Source: Streptomyces mangrovi (lineage in GTDB: Bacteria; Actinomycetota; Actinomycetes; Streptomycetales; Streptomycetaceae). From it: a stretch of DNA of 64,000 bases. The stretch spans positions 1 to 64,000 of the forward strand of contig NZ_FOSG01000020.1 in NCBI RefSeq assembly GCF_900114215.1, read 5' to 3'. The position numbers and the translations under genes are program-made. The notes under the pieces are model-generated. The model made no database searches and was not told the DNA's origin. It saw only the letters and a program-made list of their open reading frames with translations. This document shows positions 1-8,661 of the stretch, piece by piece (position 1 is the first letter of the stretch; each line of letters opens with the position of its first letter).

Positions 1-474
1 GTGCGGGTGGTGCGGCCGTACGAGCCGGTGGAGATCGGTCAGGGCGCGCTGATGGGCCTGCTGCCGGAGGGCAGGCAGAACTACGTGGTGTCCTGGGGCG
101 GCCCGGAGGCCTTCCGGGAGGACGTCGAGCACGCCAAGGGCATGGTGGGCGACAGCATCCGCCCCGACGGCCTCAGCTTCGGCCACAGCTCCACCCCGGA
201 AGGGGCCGTCCTCTACACGGGCGCCTTCCGCACGGAGACCGAACCGGCCCGCATCACGGTGACGGCCGGCGGCCGCACCTGGGAGGCGGGGATGGCGCGG
301 CTGCCCGGTGACCCGGGCTGGGGCGTGTACCACGTCGACGCGGGCCGTACCGGGCTCGGCACCCGTGTCACCGTCACCGCGTACGGCCCCGACGGCGCCG
401 TCCTGGCACGCAACGACACCCGCGGCGAGGCCCGTGACGACACCCGCGGCGACGGGGCGGACCCCGCCCGGTGA
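1..474 (+). CDS. Hypothetical protein, 5' end possibly cut by the window edge
   Basis: An open frame runs from the first base to a TGA at 472-474 and gives 157 visible residues. The first codon happens to be GTG, but the gene may begin outside the window, so the true N-terminus is unknown. The visible part is soluble, with no membrane segment, and has a beta-rich feel (ITVTAGGRTW, VTVTAYGPDGAVL). It ends in a low-complexity charged tail in which a DDTRG-type unit is repeated. I do not recognise a family. It converges on the lipoprotein gene at 536-1030 and is separated from it by a strong hairpin. Confidence 0.6.
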   Translation: MRVVRPYEPVEIGQGALMGLLPEGRQNYVVSWGGPEAFREDVEHAKGMVGDSIRPDGLSFGHSSTPEGAVLYTGAFRTETEPARITVTAGGRTWEAGMARLPGDPGWGVYHVDAGRTGLGTRVTVTAYGPDGAVLARNDTRGEARDDTRGDGADPAR

Positions 475-477
475 CCC

Positions 478-514
478 CCGTCCCCGGCCGCGTCACGGGG
501 GCGGCCGGGGACGG
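478..514. terminator. Bidirectional terminator hairpin
   Basis: Perfect 14-bp arms (CCGTCCCCGGCCGC at 478-491 and its complement at 501-514) enclose a 9-nt loop. It lies between two convergent genes, so it probably ends transcription from both sides. There is no T-tract, as is common for GC-rich actinobacterial terminators. Confidence 0.7.
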
Positions 515-535
515 ACCCGGGCCCGGCGACCCGGC

Positions 536-1030
536 TCAGCAGCCGTCGTACCGCCAGTCGCCCTTCTCGCGGGCCCACTGCTGCTTGTGGTGGTCGAACC
601 TCGGCTCATCGCCCACGCCGTACGTCACGTACGCGGTGTCCTCGCCCCAGAACTCGTCGGCGGAGAACCGCTCCATGGTGTACCGCCTGCCCTCGGTGTT
701 CGCCTCCGCCGCCCGCTCCAGGGCCCCGGCGACCACCTCCTCGGCCACCTCCCGGCGGCAGCGGGCCGAGTACATCGCGTACACGGCCCCGGCGTCCGGC
801 TCGTAGTAGGCCTCGACGTACCGGCCCACCGCCTCCTTCAGCGCGGCGACGACCCCGGGGTCCGGAGGAGTGGGAGGAGGGGGCCCGGACGGTGTGGAGG
901 AGGGCGGAGGCGGGCCCTCGCCGCCGCCCGGTCCGCCCCCTCCCGGTCCGCCCCCGCCGACGCACGCGGTGGTCAGGAGCAGGGCGGTGGTGACAACCGG
1001 TAAGACGGCGGCCGTACCGCGTACGCGCAT
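536..1030 (-). CDS. Putative lipoprotein
   Basis: 164 residues. The N-terminus (MRVRGTAAVLPVVTTALLLTTAC) has basic residues, a hydrophobic stretch and a lipobox-like LTTAC, so Cys23 is the likely lipidation site. A Gly/Pro-rich low-complexity linker (about residues 24-55) follows. The C-terminal domain (about 60-164) resembles small extracytoplasmic NTF2-like folds in pattern only: helices with VGRYVEAYYEP, then a strand-rich end (DTAYVTYGVG). Function unknown. It is transcribed away from the conservon. Confidence 0.7.
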   Translation of the reverse strand: MRVRGTAAVLPVVTTALLLTTACVGGGGPGGGGPGGGEGPPPPSSTPSGPPPPTPPDPGVVAALKEAVGRYVEAYYEPDAGAVYAMYSARCRREVAEEVVAGALERAAEANTEGRRYTMERFSADEFWGEDTAYVTYGVGDEPRFDHHKQQWAREKGDWRYDGC

Positions 1031-1255
1031 GAAGGATCCCCCCGGGAAGGTTGTGGTCGCACCCCATCATGCCCCCCGCGGCGGAACGGCCCAAGCACCT
1101 CTCCACAGACTCGGCACACGCGCTGTGTGATGCATGGTTACTATGACGAAGGCAATCGCACGAGAAGGCAACTTCCCTTCTTTCAGCGGGCTTTCGGCCG
1201 TCGTTTGTCTTCCGAACCGCATCACTCGCCCCCACACAGCCACAGGGATTGCGCG

Positions 1256-2983
1256 ATGTCAGATCCTGCCGCCCCCGGCCAGCACCGAGTGCCCGGAGGA
1301 CGCCTGCCCCTCGCCTTACTCGCCATCGGTCTGACGGCGCTCGTGGCGGGCGGCGCGGCGGGCGCCGCCGCGGCCCCCGACAGCACGCGCCCCTGGGTGC
1401 TGGGCGTGATCGCGGTGGCCGGAGCCGTGGCCGTCGCGGCCTTCCTCGCCGTCTTCCTGAGGGTGCAGCGGATGACCACCGCCTCCTTGAGCGCGGCGAC
1501 CGAGACCGCGGCGCTGCGCCACCGGGCCGAGCAGCGGCAGGCGTACACCGCGCACCTGGCCGACTCCGTGCTGCCGGCGGTCGCCGAGCGGCTGCGGGCC
1601 GGCGCGCGGCCGGAGGACGCGCTGGCCGGGATGCCCGTCCCGGAGGACCCCCCGCTCCAGCGGCTCCTCCACTCCTTCGCGTACGAGGTCTCCTCCGCCA
1701 CCGGTCAGCGGCTGTCCGCGCAGGCCGAGCGGGACGAGGCGGCCCGGCGGGCACAGGCGCTGGCGGACGGTGTGGACGACCTCCTCGCCAACGTCCTGCC
1801 CGGGGCCTTCGAGCGGCTGCGCGGCGGCGCCTCGGCGGGCACGGCCCTGGCGAAGGTGCCGCGCCCCGACGACGAGCGGCTGGCCGTCCTGACGGAGTTC
1901 GTGATCCGGGAGTACGCGACCAGTGAGCGGCGGTCCGCCGCCGCCCGGACGGCCGGCACCAAGGCCCTCAGCCGGGTGCAGGCGGCTGCCGTGAGCATGC
2001 TGGCGGACCTGCGCGAGATGCAGGAGCGCCACGGGGAGGAGGTCTTCGGCGACCTGCTCAGGCTGGACCACAGCACCTCGCAGGTCGGGCTGCTCACCGA
2101 CCGTCTGGCCCTGCTGATGGGCGGCCGCGCCAGCCGGGCCTGGAACAAGCCGATCGTCATGGAGAGCATCCTGCGCGGCGCGGTGGGACGCATCGCGGCC
2201 TACCAGCGGGTCCGCATGCACTGCGCCAGCTCCACCGCGATCGCCGGGTTCGCCGCCGAGGGCGTGATGCACCTGCTCGCGGAGCTCATCGACAACGCGG
2301 CGAACTTCTCCCCGCCCATCGACGAGGTCAACGTCTACGTCGAGGAGCGCACCGCGGGTCTCGTGGTGACCATCGAGGACAGCGGACTGCGCATGTCCGA
2401 CGCCGCGATGCGCCGCGCGGAGAAGGCCGTCTCCGGCGACTCGACCGACCTCGCCCACCTCCAGGGCACCCGGCTCGGCCTGGCCGTGGTGGGACTGCTG
2501 GCCCACAAGTACGGCATCTCCGTGAGCTACCGGCCCTCGTCCCGGGGCGGCACCGGTGTGGTGGTCCTGCTGCCGCCGCACCTGCTGGCCCAGCAGCGCG
2601 CCGAGGCCCCGCCCGCGGCCGTGGTGCCGGCCGCCAGGGCCCCGCGGCAGACCCAGGCGCCCGCCGCCGGGCCCGCCCTCCCCGCCGCCCCCGCCGGTAC
2701 GGCCACTCCGATCGGTACGGCCACTGCGGCCGGTACGGCCGGACCCACCGCCGCGTCCGTACCGCCGGACACCGCCGGGACCCCGGCGCCCGCGGCGGGG
2801 GAGACCACCCACGGGCTGCCGGTGCGCCCCCGGGGCCGCACCCTGGCCCGGGCCGACCGCGCCCGCGAGCGGGCGGCCGACGCCTCCGCCGGTCTTCCGC
2901 AGCGGAAGCGCCCCGCCCGTGACGCCGGAGCGAGCTTCGGGGCGTTCCACCGCTCCAGGCGCCCCGAGAACCCCTCCGAGTAG
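1256..2983 (+). CDS. cvnA: Conservon sensor kinase-like protein CvnA
   Basis: 575 residues and first gene of the conservon. Two membrane segments (about residues 15-37 and 46-68) anchor a cytoplasmic helical region. A GHKL ATPase domain follows (about 290-450) with N-box ELIDNAANFSPP, a G1-like IEDSGLRMS and a G2-like GTRLGLAVVG. No clear H-box is visible, as expected for this atypical family. The last 120 residues are Ala/Pro-rich and probably disordered. I chose ATG 1256, which has AGGGA about 9 nt upstream; the frame opens at 1127 but that start lacks a ribosome site. Known conservon proteins form a membrane complex resembling eukaryotic G-protein signalling. Codon 21 (1316-1318) is TTA, so translation may depend on bldA tRNA. 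Confidence 0.9.
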   Translation: MSDPAAPGQHRVPGGRLPLALLAIGLTALVAGGAAGAAAAPDSTRPWVLGVIAVAGAVAVAAFLAVFLRVQRMTTASLSAATETAALRHRAEQRQAYTAHLADSVLPAVAERLRAGARPEDALAGMPVPEDPPLQRLLHSFAYEVSSATGQRLSAQAERDEAARRAQALADGVDDLLANVLPGAFERLRGGASAGTALAKVPRPDDERLAVLTEFVIREYATSERRSAAARTAGTKALSRVQAAAVSMLADLREMQERHGEEVFGDLLRLDHSTSQVGLLTDRLALLMGGRASRAWNKPIVMESILRGAVGRIAAYQRVRMHCASSTAIAGFAAEGVMHLLAELIDNAANFSPPIDEVNVYVEERTAGLVVTIEDSGLRMSDAAMRRAEKAVSGDSTDLAHLQGTRLGLAVVGLLAHKYGISVSYRPSSRGGTGVVVLLPPHLLAQQRAEAPPAAVVPAARAPRQTQAPAAGPALPAAPAGTATPIGTATAAGTAGPTAASVPPDTAGTPAPAAGETTHGLPVRPRGRTLARADRARERAADASAGLPQRKRPARDAGASFGAFHRSRRPENPSE

Positions 2984-3004
2984 GCGCGCCTCCCCGACCC
3001 ACCC

Positions 3005-3033
3005 GGGGCGCCCGCCCGACCAGCGGGCGCCCC
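3005..3033 (+). other. Intercistronic hairpin between cvnA and cvnB
   Basis: GGGGCGCCCGC (3005-3015) pairs perfectly with GCGGGCGCCCC (3023-3033) around a 7-nt loop. It sits in the 88-nt cvnA-cvnB gap, the only real gap in the operon. It could attenuate transcription or protect the upstream mRNA end, setting cvnA expression apart from cvnBCDE. Confidence 0.55.
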
Positions 3034-3071
3034 ACCCCCAGCGAAGACCGTGAGATTGGAGGCACGGGCCG

Positions 3072-3530
3072 GTGGCCGGACAGTCGGCCCGAGAAAGCCC
3101 GATGCAGATCATGGAGACCACCGACAACAGCCTGACCTGGCTTCTCGAGAGCCTGCTCAACCGCACTCCCGGGACCCGACACGCCCTGGTGCTCTCCCGC
3201 GACGGGCTCAAGCTGTGCTGGAGCAGCAGTCTGACCCTGGACCGGGCCGACCAGCTCGCGGCCATCTCCTCCGGCATGCAGGCCCTGGCACAGGGAGCCT
3301 CCGTGGAGTTCGGCGACGGGAGTGGAGGCGTGCGGCACTCGATGACGGAGTTCCACGGCGGCCTGCTGTTCATCGTCGAGGCCGGTGAGGGCGCCCATCT
3401 GGCCGTCGTCGCCGACGACAGCGCCGACCCCGGTGTGGTCGGCCACCAGATGGACGAGATGGTCGAGCAGATCGGCGAGCACCTGCGCGCCGAGCCCCGC
3501 AAGCCGGCCGAGGGCGGCGTCCCGTCATGA
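3072..3530 (+). CDS. cvnB: Conservon roadblock/LC7 protein CvnB
   Basis: 152 residues from GTG 3072, which has GGAGG at 3058-3062 with 9-nt spacing. ATG 3102 or 3111 is the alternative if homology favours a shorter N-terminus. It shows a roadblock/LC7 fold pattern: TWLLESLLNRTPGTRHALVLSRDGL, an AAISSGMQALAQGAS helix, and a closing strand LLFIVEAGEGAHLAVVADD. Roadblock proteins of this kind typically act as partners or GTPase-activating platforms for small Ras-like GTPases, here CvnD. Its stop codon overlaps the cvnC start (ATGA), which indicates translational coupling. Confidence 0.9.
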   Translation: MAGQSARESPMQIMETTDNSLTWLLESLLNRTPGTRHALVLSRDGLKLCWSSSLTLDRADQLAAISSGMQALAQGASVEFGDGSGGVRHSMTEFHGGLLFIVEAGEGAHLAVVADDSADPGVVGHQMDEMVEQIGEHLRAEPRKPAEGGVPS

Positions 3531-3886
3531 TCCGCAAACCCGTCGACATCGGCGACCCCCACCGGCTCTACACCGTCACGGGCGGGCGCAGCCGGGGCGA
3601 GGAGGCCGGGCTGGACCTGGTCACGCTCATCGTCAGCGAGTGCCGGCCGACGGAGGGCATGCAGTCGGAGCACGTACGCATCCTGGAGCTGTGCGGCCAC
3701 CCCACCGCGGTGGTCGAGATCGCGGCCGATCTGCGCCTGCCCATCACCGTGGTGAAGATCCTCCTCGGCGACCTGCTCGCCTCCGGACGCATCACCGCAC
3801 GGAACCCGCGTCCGTCCGCAGCGCACGGCGACGCGCCCGAATCCGCCCTGTTGAAGGAGGTGCTCATTGGACTCCGCAACCTCTGA
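3527..3886 (+). CDS. cvnC: Conservon DUF742 protein CvnC
   Basis: 119 residues. The family-typical order is visible: an RLYTVTGGRS segment, then a winged-helix-like stretch in which EHVRILELCGHPTAVVEIAADLRLPITVVKILLGDLLASGRI resembles an HTH. It may bind a partner or DNA. It starts in the ATGA overlap with cvnB and its 3' end covers the ribosome site and first codons of cvnD (20-nt overlap), so the three products are probably made in a fixed ratio. Confidence 0.9.
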   Translation: MIRKPVDIGDPHRLYTVTGGRSRGEEAGLDLVTLIVSECRPTEGMQSEHVRILELCGHPTAVVEIAADLRLPITVVKILLGDLLASGRITARNPRPSAAHGDAPESALLKEVLIGLRNL

Positions 3887-4481
3887 GGCCCCGGCGCGCA
3901 TGCCGCTCGCGGACGCCGCCGAGACCGGACTGAAGATCGTCATAGTGGGCGGCTTCGGTGTCGGAAAGACGACGCTGGTCAGATCCGTCAGCGAGATCCG
4001 CCCCCTCAACACCGAGGAGGTCATGACCCAGGCCGGCGCCGGGGTGGACGATGTCGCCGGCCTGCGGAACAAGAGCACCACCACGGTGGCGTTCGACTTC
4101 GGCCGGATCAGCCTCAACGAGCAGACCGTGCTGTACCTGTTCGGGGCGCCCGGGCAGGAGCGCTTCTGGTTCCTGTGGGACCGGCTGTTCTCCGGGACGC
4201 TCGGCGCGGTGGTGCTGGTGGACACCCGGCGGATGGCCGACTCCTGGTACGCGATCGACCGGCTGGAGTACCACGGGACCCCGTTCGTGGTGGCCGTCAA
4301 CCGGTTCGACGAGGACGGCTCGCGCTTCTCCCTGGACGAGATCCGCCAGGCTCTGGACCTGCCGGAGGACGTGCCGCTGGTCGACTGCGACGCCCGGCTG
4401 CGCGATTCCGGCAAGAACGTGCTGATCACCCTCGTCGACCACCTCTACCAGCAGGCACTGGCACGGGAGATGACCGCATGA
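3867..4481 (+). CDS. cvnD: Conservon Ras-like GTPase CvnD
   Basis: 204 residues. P-loop GGFGVGKTTL (about residues 28-37), a G3-like region in LYLFGAPGQERFWFLWD, and a G4-like NRFD (VAVNRFDED). It belongs to the small bacterial GTPases that work with roadblock proteins. The start is TTG 3867: AAGGAGG at 3854-3860 sits 6 nt before it, far better than anything before the first ATG (3900). It overlaps cvnC upstream and the P450 gene downstream (ATGA). Confidence 0.92.
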   Translation: MDSATSEAPARMPLADAAETGLKIVIVGGFGVGKTTLVRSVSEIRPLNTEEVMTQAGAGVDDVAGLRNKSTTTVAFDFGRISLNEQTVLYLFGAPGQERFWFLWDRLFSGTLGAVVLVDTRRMADSWYAIDRLEYHGTPFVVAVNRFDEDGSRFSLDEIRQALDLPEDVPLVDCDARLRDSGKNVLITLVDHLYQQALAREMTA

Positions 4482-5752
4482 CCGACCAGCCCGACCAGTC
4501 CGCCCAGGGCACCGCCGCGCCGCCGTCCGGGTGTCCCGCGGCCCACCCCGACGCCGTTCCGCTCAGCGGCCTGGAGTACCAGCAGACCCCCTTCCAGCTC
4601 TACCGGGCGCTGCGCCGCGACCACGGCACGGTCGCCCCCGTGGTGCTGGACGGCGGCATCCCCGCCTGGCTGGTGCTCGGATACGCCGAGGTCTCCTACG
4701 TCACCAGCCACGACGAGCTGTTCGCCCGGGACTCGCGGCGCTGGAACCAGTGGCCCGCCATCCCCGCCGACTGGCCGCTGATGCCGTTCGTCGGCTACCA
4801 GCCGTCGGTGCTGTTCACGGAGGGGGCCGAGCACCAGCGCCGGGCGGGCGTCATCAGCGCGGCCCTGGAGGAGATCGACCAGCTGGAGTTCTCCCAGGAC
4901 TGCCAGGAGATCGCCGGACAGCTCCTCGCCGAGTTCGCGGGCAGCGGACAGGCGGAGCTGATGTCCGCCTACGCCCACGCCCTGCCGATGCGCGCGGCGG
5001 TCCGGATGTGCGGCATGCCGCTGGAGGGAGCCGACACCGACGAGCTGGTCGAGGATCTGCGGATGTCCCTGGACGCCTCGGAGGGCGACGACCCGGTCGC
5101 CGCCTACGTCCGCGTCCAGGAGCGCATCCAGCGGCTGGTCGCGGAGAAGCGCGAGGATCCCGGCCCGGACGTCACCTCCCGCATGATCGCCGACCCGGCC
5201 GGGCTGACCGACGAGGAGATCGTGCAGGACCTGATCTCCATCATCGCCGCCGCCCAGCAGCCCACCGGCAACTGGATCGGCAACACCCTGCGGCTGCTGC
5301 TCACCGACGACCGCTTCGCCGTCAACGTCTCCGGCGGCCGGGTGAGCGTGGGCCAGGCGCTCAACGAGGTGCTGTGGCTGGACACCCCCACGCAGAACTT
5401 CATCGGCCGCTGGGCGGTCCGCGACATCCAGCTCGGCGGCCGGCAGATCAGGGCCGGCGACTGCCTGGTCCTGGGGCTGGCCGCGGCCAACACCGACCCG
5501 CAGATCTGGCCCGAGGGGCACGTCGGGGCGCAGGTCAACTCCGCCCACCTGAGCTTCAGCAACGGCGAGCACCGCTGCCCCTACCCCGCCCCCCAGCTGG
5601 CCGACGTCATCGCCCGCACCGCGGTGGAGACGCTGCTGGAGCGGCTGCCGGACATCGTCCTGGCGGTGGAGCCGGAGGAGCTGACCTGGCGGCCGTCCGT
5701 CTGGATGCGGGGGCTGACCTCCCTGCCGGTCGCCTTCACACCCGTGGTGTAG
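4478..5752 (+). CDS. cvnE: Conservon cytochrome P450, CYP157-like
   Basis: 424 residues and last gene of the conservon, starting inside the cvnD stop (ATGA). The haem-ligand motif FSNGEHRC is intact (Cys367). The K-helix motif, normally ExxR, reads E297-V-L-W300, so the near-invariant Arg is Trp. The I-helix lacks the usual (A/G)GxxT acid-alcohol element and reads AAAQQPTGN. From established work, CYP157 members of conservons depart from ExxR in the same way. It may be a redox or effector partner rather than a standard mono-oxygenase; that part is inference. Confidence 0.88.
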   Translation: MTDQPDQSAQGTAAPPSGCPAAHPDAVPLSGLEYQQTPFQLYRALRRDHGTVAPVVLDGGIPAWLVLGYAEVSYVTSHDELFARDSRRWNQWPAIPADWPLMPFVGYQPSVLFTEGAEHQRRAGVISAALEEIDQLEFSQDCQEIAGQLLAEFAGSGQAELMSAYAHALPMRAAVRMCGMPLEGADTDELVEDLRMSLDASEGDDPVAAYVRVQERIQRLVAEKREDPGPDVTSRMIADPAGLTDEEIVQDLISIIAAAQQPTGNWIGNTLRLLLTDDRFAVNVSGGRVSVGQALNEVLWLDTPTQNFIGRWAVRDIQLGGRQIRAGDCLVLGLAAANTDPQIWPEGHVGAQVNSAHLSFSNGEHRCPYPAPQLADVIARTAVETLLERLPDIVLAVEPEELTWRPSVWMRGLTSLPVAFTPVV

Positions 5753-5799
5753 TCGGTCCCCGCGCCGGGGCCTGCGCCCGGTGGCTCGTGCAGCCGGCC

Positions 5800-5878
5800 G
5801 TGCGGTCGTACGACCGCACGTGCAGCCGACCCCGTACAAGCCGCCCGCGCTGCCGCCGGAACTCATCGTTCCGGCGGC
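5800..5878. terminator. Two hairpins between convergent P450 genes
   Basis: A perfect 20-bp palindrome lies at 5800-5819 (half-site GTGCGGTCGT). A second hairpin at 5852-5878 has 11-bp arms (GCCGCCGGAAC) and a 5-nt loop. The motif GTGCAGCCG occurs on both sides of the palindrome. The convergent setting suggests a bidirectional terminator. Confidence 0.65.
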
Positions 5879-5923
5879 GGCACGGCCGTTCCCGGACCTG
5901 CTCCGGCTTCCCCTCCCGGCCGG

Positions 5924-7156
5924 TCAGGCGGCGGGGGTGAACACCACCGGGACCTCCTTGGGGCCGCGGGTGAACACGCCCTGCTCGGCGATCTCGGCGC
6001 CGTCGGCCAGCCGCATGTCCGGCATGGCGTCCAGCAGCTGGTTGACGCCGATCTCGACCTCGGCCTTGGCCAGCAGCGCCCCGACGCAGAAGTGCCGGCC
6101 CAGCGCGAAGGCCAGGTGGTCGGCGGCGGCGGAGAAGGCGGTGGTGGACGTCAGGTCGTCGCGGAAGATGTCGAAGGAGTCGGGCTCCTTGTAGTGGCCC
6201 GGGTCGCGGTTGGCGGCGCCGATCAGGCAGGTGACGGTCGCCCCGGCCGGAATCGTGCCCCCGCCGACCTCCACGTCCTGCGCGGTCTGCCGCATGATCA
6301 TGTGGACGGGCGGGGTGTAGCGCAGGGTCTCGGCGAACGCCCGGTCGATCAGGGAGCGGTCCTCCCGTACGGCGGCGAGCTGCTCGGGGTGGGCCAGCAG
6401 ATTGGCGAAGATGGCGGCGATCGCCTTGTCGGTGGTCTCCCCACCGGCGGCCAGCAGCAGACTGCAGAACGCCTTGATGTCCTCGTCGCTCATCCGCACG
6501 CCGTCAACCTCGGCGGCGCACAGCGTGGACAGCAGGTCGTCGCCCAGGTTCTCGCGGCGCTCCCGGATGATGGGGATCATGTACTCGGCGAACTCCACCC
6601 GGGTGCGCTCGCCGTCCGCGGTCACCTCCGGGTCGCCGGAGAGGTTGCCCAGGAAGGCGATCACCGAGGTGTACCAGCGGTGGAACCTGGGGTGGTCGGC
6701 CTTGTCCAGACCCAGCATGTCGGCGATGACGTTGACGGGGAAGCGGGTGGCGTAGGCGTCCACCAGATCCACCCTGCCGGTGTGGCGGAAGGCGTCGATG
6801 AGGTCGCGCGAGTTGCGCTCGATGACCGGCAGGAACTTGTCCCGCAGGTCGCTGCCGCGGAAGGCGGGGGCCACCAGAGCCCGGCGCACCGCGTGCTCGC
6901 GGCCGCTGAGCTGGAGGATCGTCTTCCCGTGCACCGGCTCGATCTGCCACTCGTAGTTGTCGGTGGTGAACGACGTTCCGTCCTTGAACGCCCGCTCCAC
7001 GTCCTCGTAGCGGGAGACGATGTAGCTGCGGGTGGCTTCGTGCCAGATCAGCGGGGCGCTCTCGCGCATCACGCGGTAGGCGCTGTAGGGGTCGGCGGCG
7101 AACTCGGGCGAGAGTATGTCGGGGAACTGCTGTGTGCTGGCCAAGGCGAGCTCCAT
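5924..7156 (-). CDS. Cytochrome P450, canonical
   Basis: 410 residues with the full set of P450 motifs: I-helix AGGETT (237-242), K-helix E276-T-L-R279, and haem loop FALGRHFC with Cys357. It resembles soluble bacterial class I P450s (CYP107/CYP154 type), which need a ferredoxin and reductase encoded elsewhere. It faces the conservon P450 tail to tail. In streptomycetes a non-canonical CYP157 is often found beside a canonical P450, so the two may act together. Substrate unknown. Confidence 0.92.
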   Translation of the reverse strand: MELALASTQQFPDILSPEFAADPYSAYRVMRESAPLIWHEATRSYIVSRYEDVERAFKDGTSFTTDNYEWQIEPVHGKTILQLSGREHAVRRALVAPAFRGSDLRDKFLPVIERNSRDLIDAFRHTGRVDLVDAYATRFPVNVIADMLGLDKADHPRFHRWYTSVIAFLGNLSGDPEVTADGERTRVEFAEYMIPIIRERRENLGDDLLSTLCAAEVDGVRMSDEDIKAFCSLLLAAGGETTDKAIAAIFANLLAHPEQLAAVREDRSLIDRAFAETLRYTPPVHMIMRQTAQDVEVGGGTIPAGATVTCLIGAANRDPGHYKEPDSFDIFRDDLTSTTAFSAAADHLAFALGRHFCVGALLAKAEVEIGVNQLLDAMPDMRLADGAEIAEQGVFTRGPKEVPVVFTPAA

Positions 7157-7405
7157 CGAAGACGTGACGGGCAGACAGGCTCAGGGTATTGATCATCCGC
7201 CGACTGGAACAGCCTTGCCAAAGCACATGCACATCACATATGCAGCGTCAGAATCCTTGTCAGAACGGCTATTTCAAGCCATCCACCGCCGCGCGCGACC
7301 GTTGCTCTCCCGAACACCCGCCATCCGGCGGGCCCCGGACGCGGGGCGGTCCGGCGTATCGCGCAGGCCACGGCTTCTCCCGGCGGACCGCCCGTCCGGC
7401 GTCGG

Positions 7406-8422
7406 CTATCCGCTCGTCCCCGCCCCCTTTTCCGTGCCTGTTTCCGTGCCCGTCTCCGTGCCGCTCTCCGTCGGTGCGGCCTTGCGGGCCGGCTCGCGTT
7501 CGTCGGTGAGCGCGGGAGGCAGCGGCGAGGAACCGCCCTGCGGGGTGCAGACCTCCTTGCCCCTCACCACCCCGCAGGCCCGCGCGGCGGCCGGGTAGGC
7601 CGCCTCGACCATGGGCGAGTAGGTGTCGTTCTCGTAGGTCACCGAGCGCTGGTTGTGCACGCCCTTGGGCCCCTCCACCCTGGCGGTGTCACCGACCTCC
7701 GCGTCCGTGATCCGGGCCCAGGCGGCCCGGCACCGCGGGCTGTAGCGCAGTTCGATGTAGGTACGGCCGGACCAGGTCGCCGCCGCGGTCCACGCCCCTA
7801 TATGACAGCCCAGCCGCTGTGAATCCTTGTCCCGGCATTCGTACTCCGTGCACCCGGGTTCGGCACCCGCGCTCCGCCGGTCCTGGCCGGCTGGTTCATT
7901 CCCGCCGAAGAACCATCCTCCGATCATTATCCCGGTGACCAGTGCCACGAAAACGAGAACCGCGGAAACCAGAGTCGTTCTCGTCTGATTTCCATGGCCC
8001 GGTGCGGACTTTTCGTCCGGCGCCGTGGGCTGCGATTCCTCCGAATTCCGGGAGGGGTCGGTTCCGGCGTCTCCCGGGACGGGCCTGTCCCCGGCCGGCT
8101 CTCTTCCGGGCGCGGGACTGCCGCGCGGCGGGGTCTCCCCGGGGCTCCTGTGCGCCGCCGGTCCCCGGTGCCCCTCCTCCGTCCTCAGCCGCAGGAGGGG
8201 GTGCGGAGCGACTCCGACGACTGCCGCGAACTCGGTGATCGCCGTCCTCGGCGGCAAGGACTTGCCGTTGAGGTACCGCTCCCAGGAGGACCGGCTGTAG
8301 GAGGTCCGCCCGGCCAGAGCGCTGATGGTCAGACCGCTGTGCGTACGCAGGAAGCGCAACCGCTCCGCCAGGGAGCTGTGTGGCTCGTGGTGTGGCTCGT
8401 CCTTTTCGTGAATGTCTGTCAT
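7406..8422 (-). CDS. XRE-type HTH protein with one membrane segment and DUF2690-like ectodomain
   Basis: 338 residues from ATG 8422; the frame stays open upstream but has no good start. Residues 19-80 form an XRE helix-turn-helix (LRFLRTHSGLTISALAGRTS, SRSSWERYLNGKSLP). A Pro-rich linker follows, then a single membrane segment (about 150-172). The outer Cys-containing domain (CTEYECRDKD, LGCHIGAWTAAATWSGRTYIELRYSPRC) fits DUF2690. The C-terminus carries GTET repeats encoded by near-identical 12-bp units. The layout suggests a sensor that binds DNA from the membrane. The adjacent secreted protein gene at 8662 is divergent and a candidate target. Confidence 0.8.
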   Translation of the reverse strand: MTDIHEKDEPHHEPHSSLAERLRFLRTHSGLTISALAGRTSYSRSSWERYLNGKSLPPRTAITEFAAVVGVAPHPLLRLRTEEGHRGPAAHRSPGETPPRGSPAPGREPAGDRPVPGDAGTDPSRNSEESQPTAPDEKSAPGHGNQTRTTLVSAVLVFVALVTGIMIGGWFFGGNEPAGQDRRSAGAEPGCTEYECRDKDSQRLGCHIGAWTAAATWSGRTYIELRYSPRCRAAWARITDAEVGDTARVEGPKGVHNQRSVTYENDTYSPMVEAAYPAAARACGVVRGKEVCTPQGGSSPLPPALTDEREPARKAAPTESGTETGTETGTEKGAGTSG

Positions 8423-8661
8423 GGAATGGGAATTCCCCTTGTCTGGAGGTGAGGCGAGACGGGGACCCTCATTCTTTCCCAGGCCCGGCCGCCGCTCCAA
8501 CGGGTACCGAGGTCGGGAGTGTGACGTGTCCCGGGACGTCCCGTTCCCGCTCGGGATCCCGAAAGACGCTTCCATGGCCGGGAGCGGGACCCATAACTTC
8601 ATTCCGTGCCGCCGGCCGAACGGCCCGGTGCAATTACCGGATCACAGGAGAGGAATCACGT

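Noticed and set aside
1316-4429. 1037-residue minus-strand open frame across the conservon
   Set aside because: It is the shadow of cvnA-cvnD. Its sequence is Gly/Arg/Ala-rich without domains, while the plus strand has motifs and coupled starts.
4478-7156. Biosynthetic gene cluster around the two P450 genes
   Set aside because: No core biosynthetic enzyme (polyketide synthase, NRPS, terpene cyclase) is present; the P450s belong to the conservon context.
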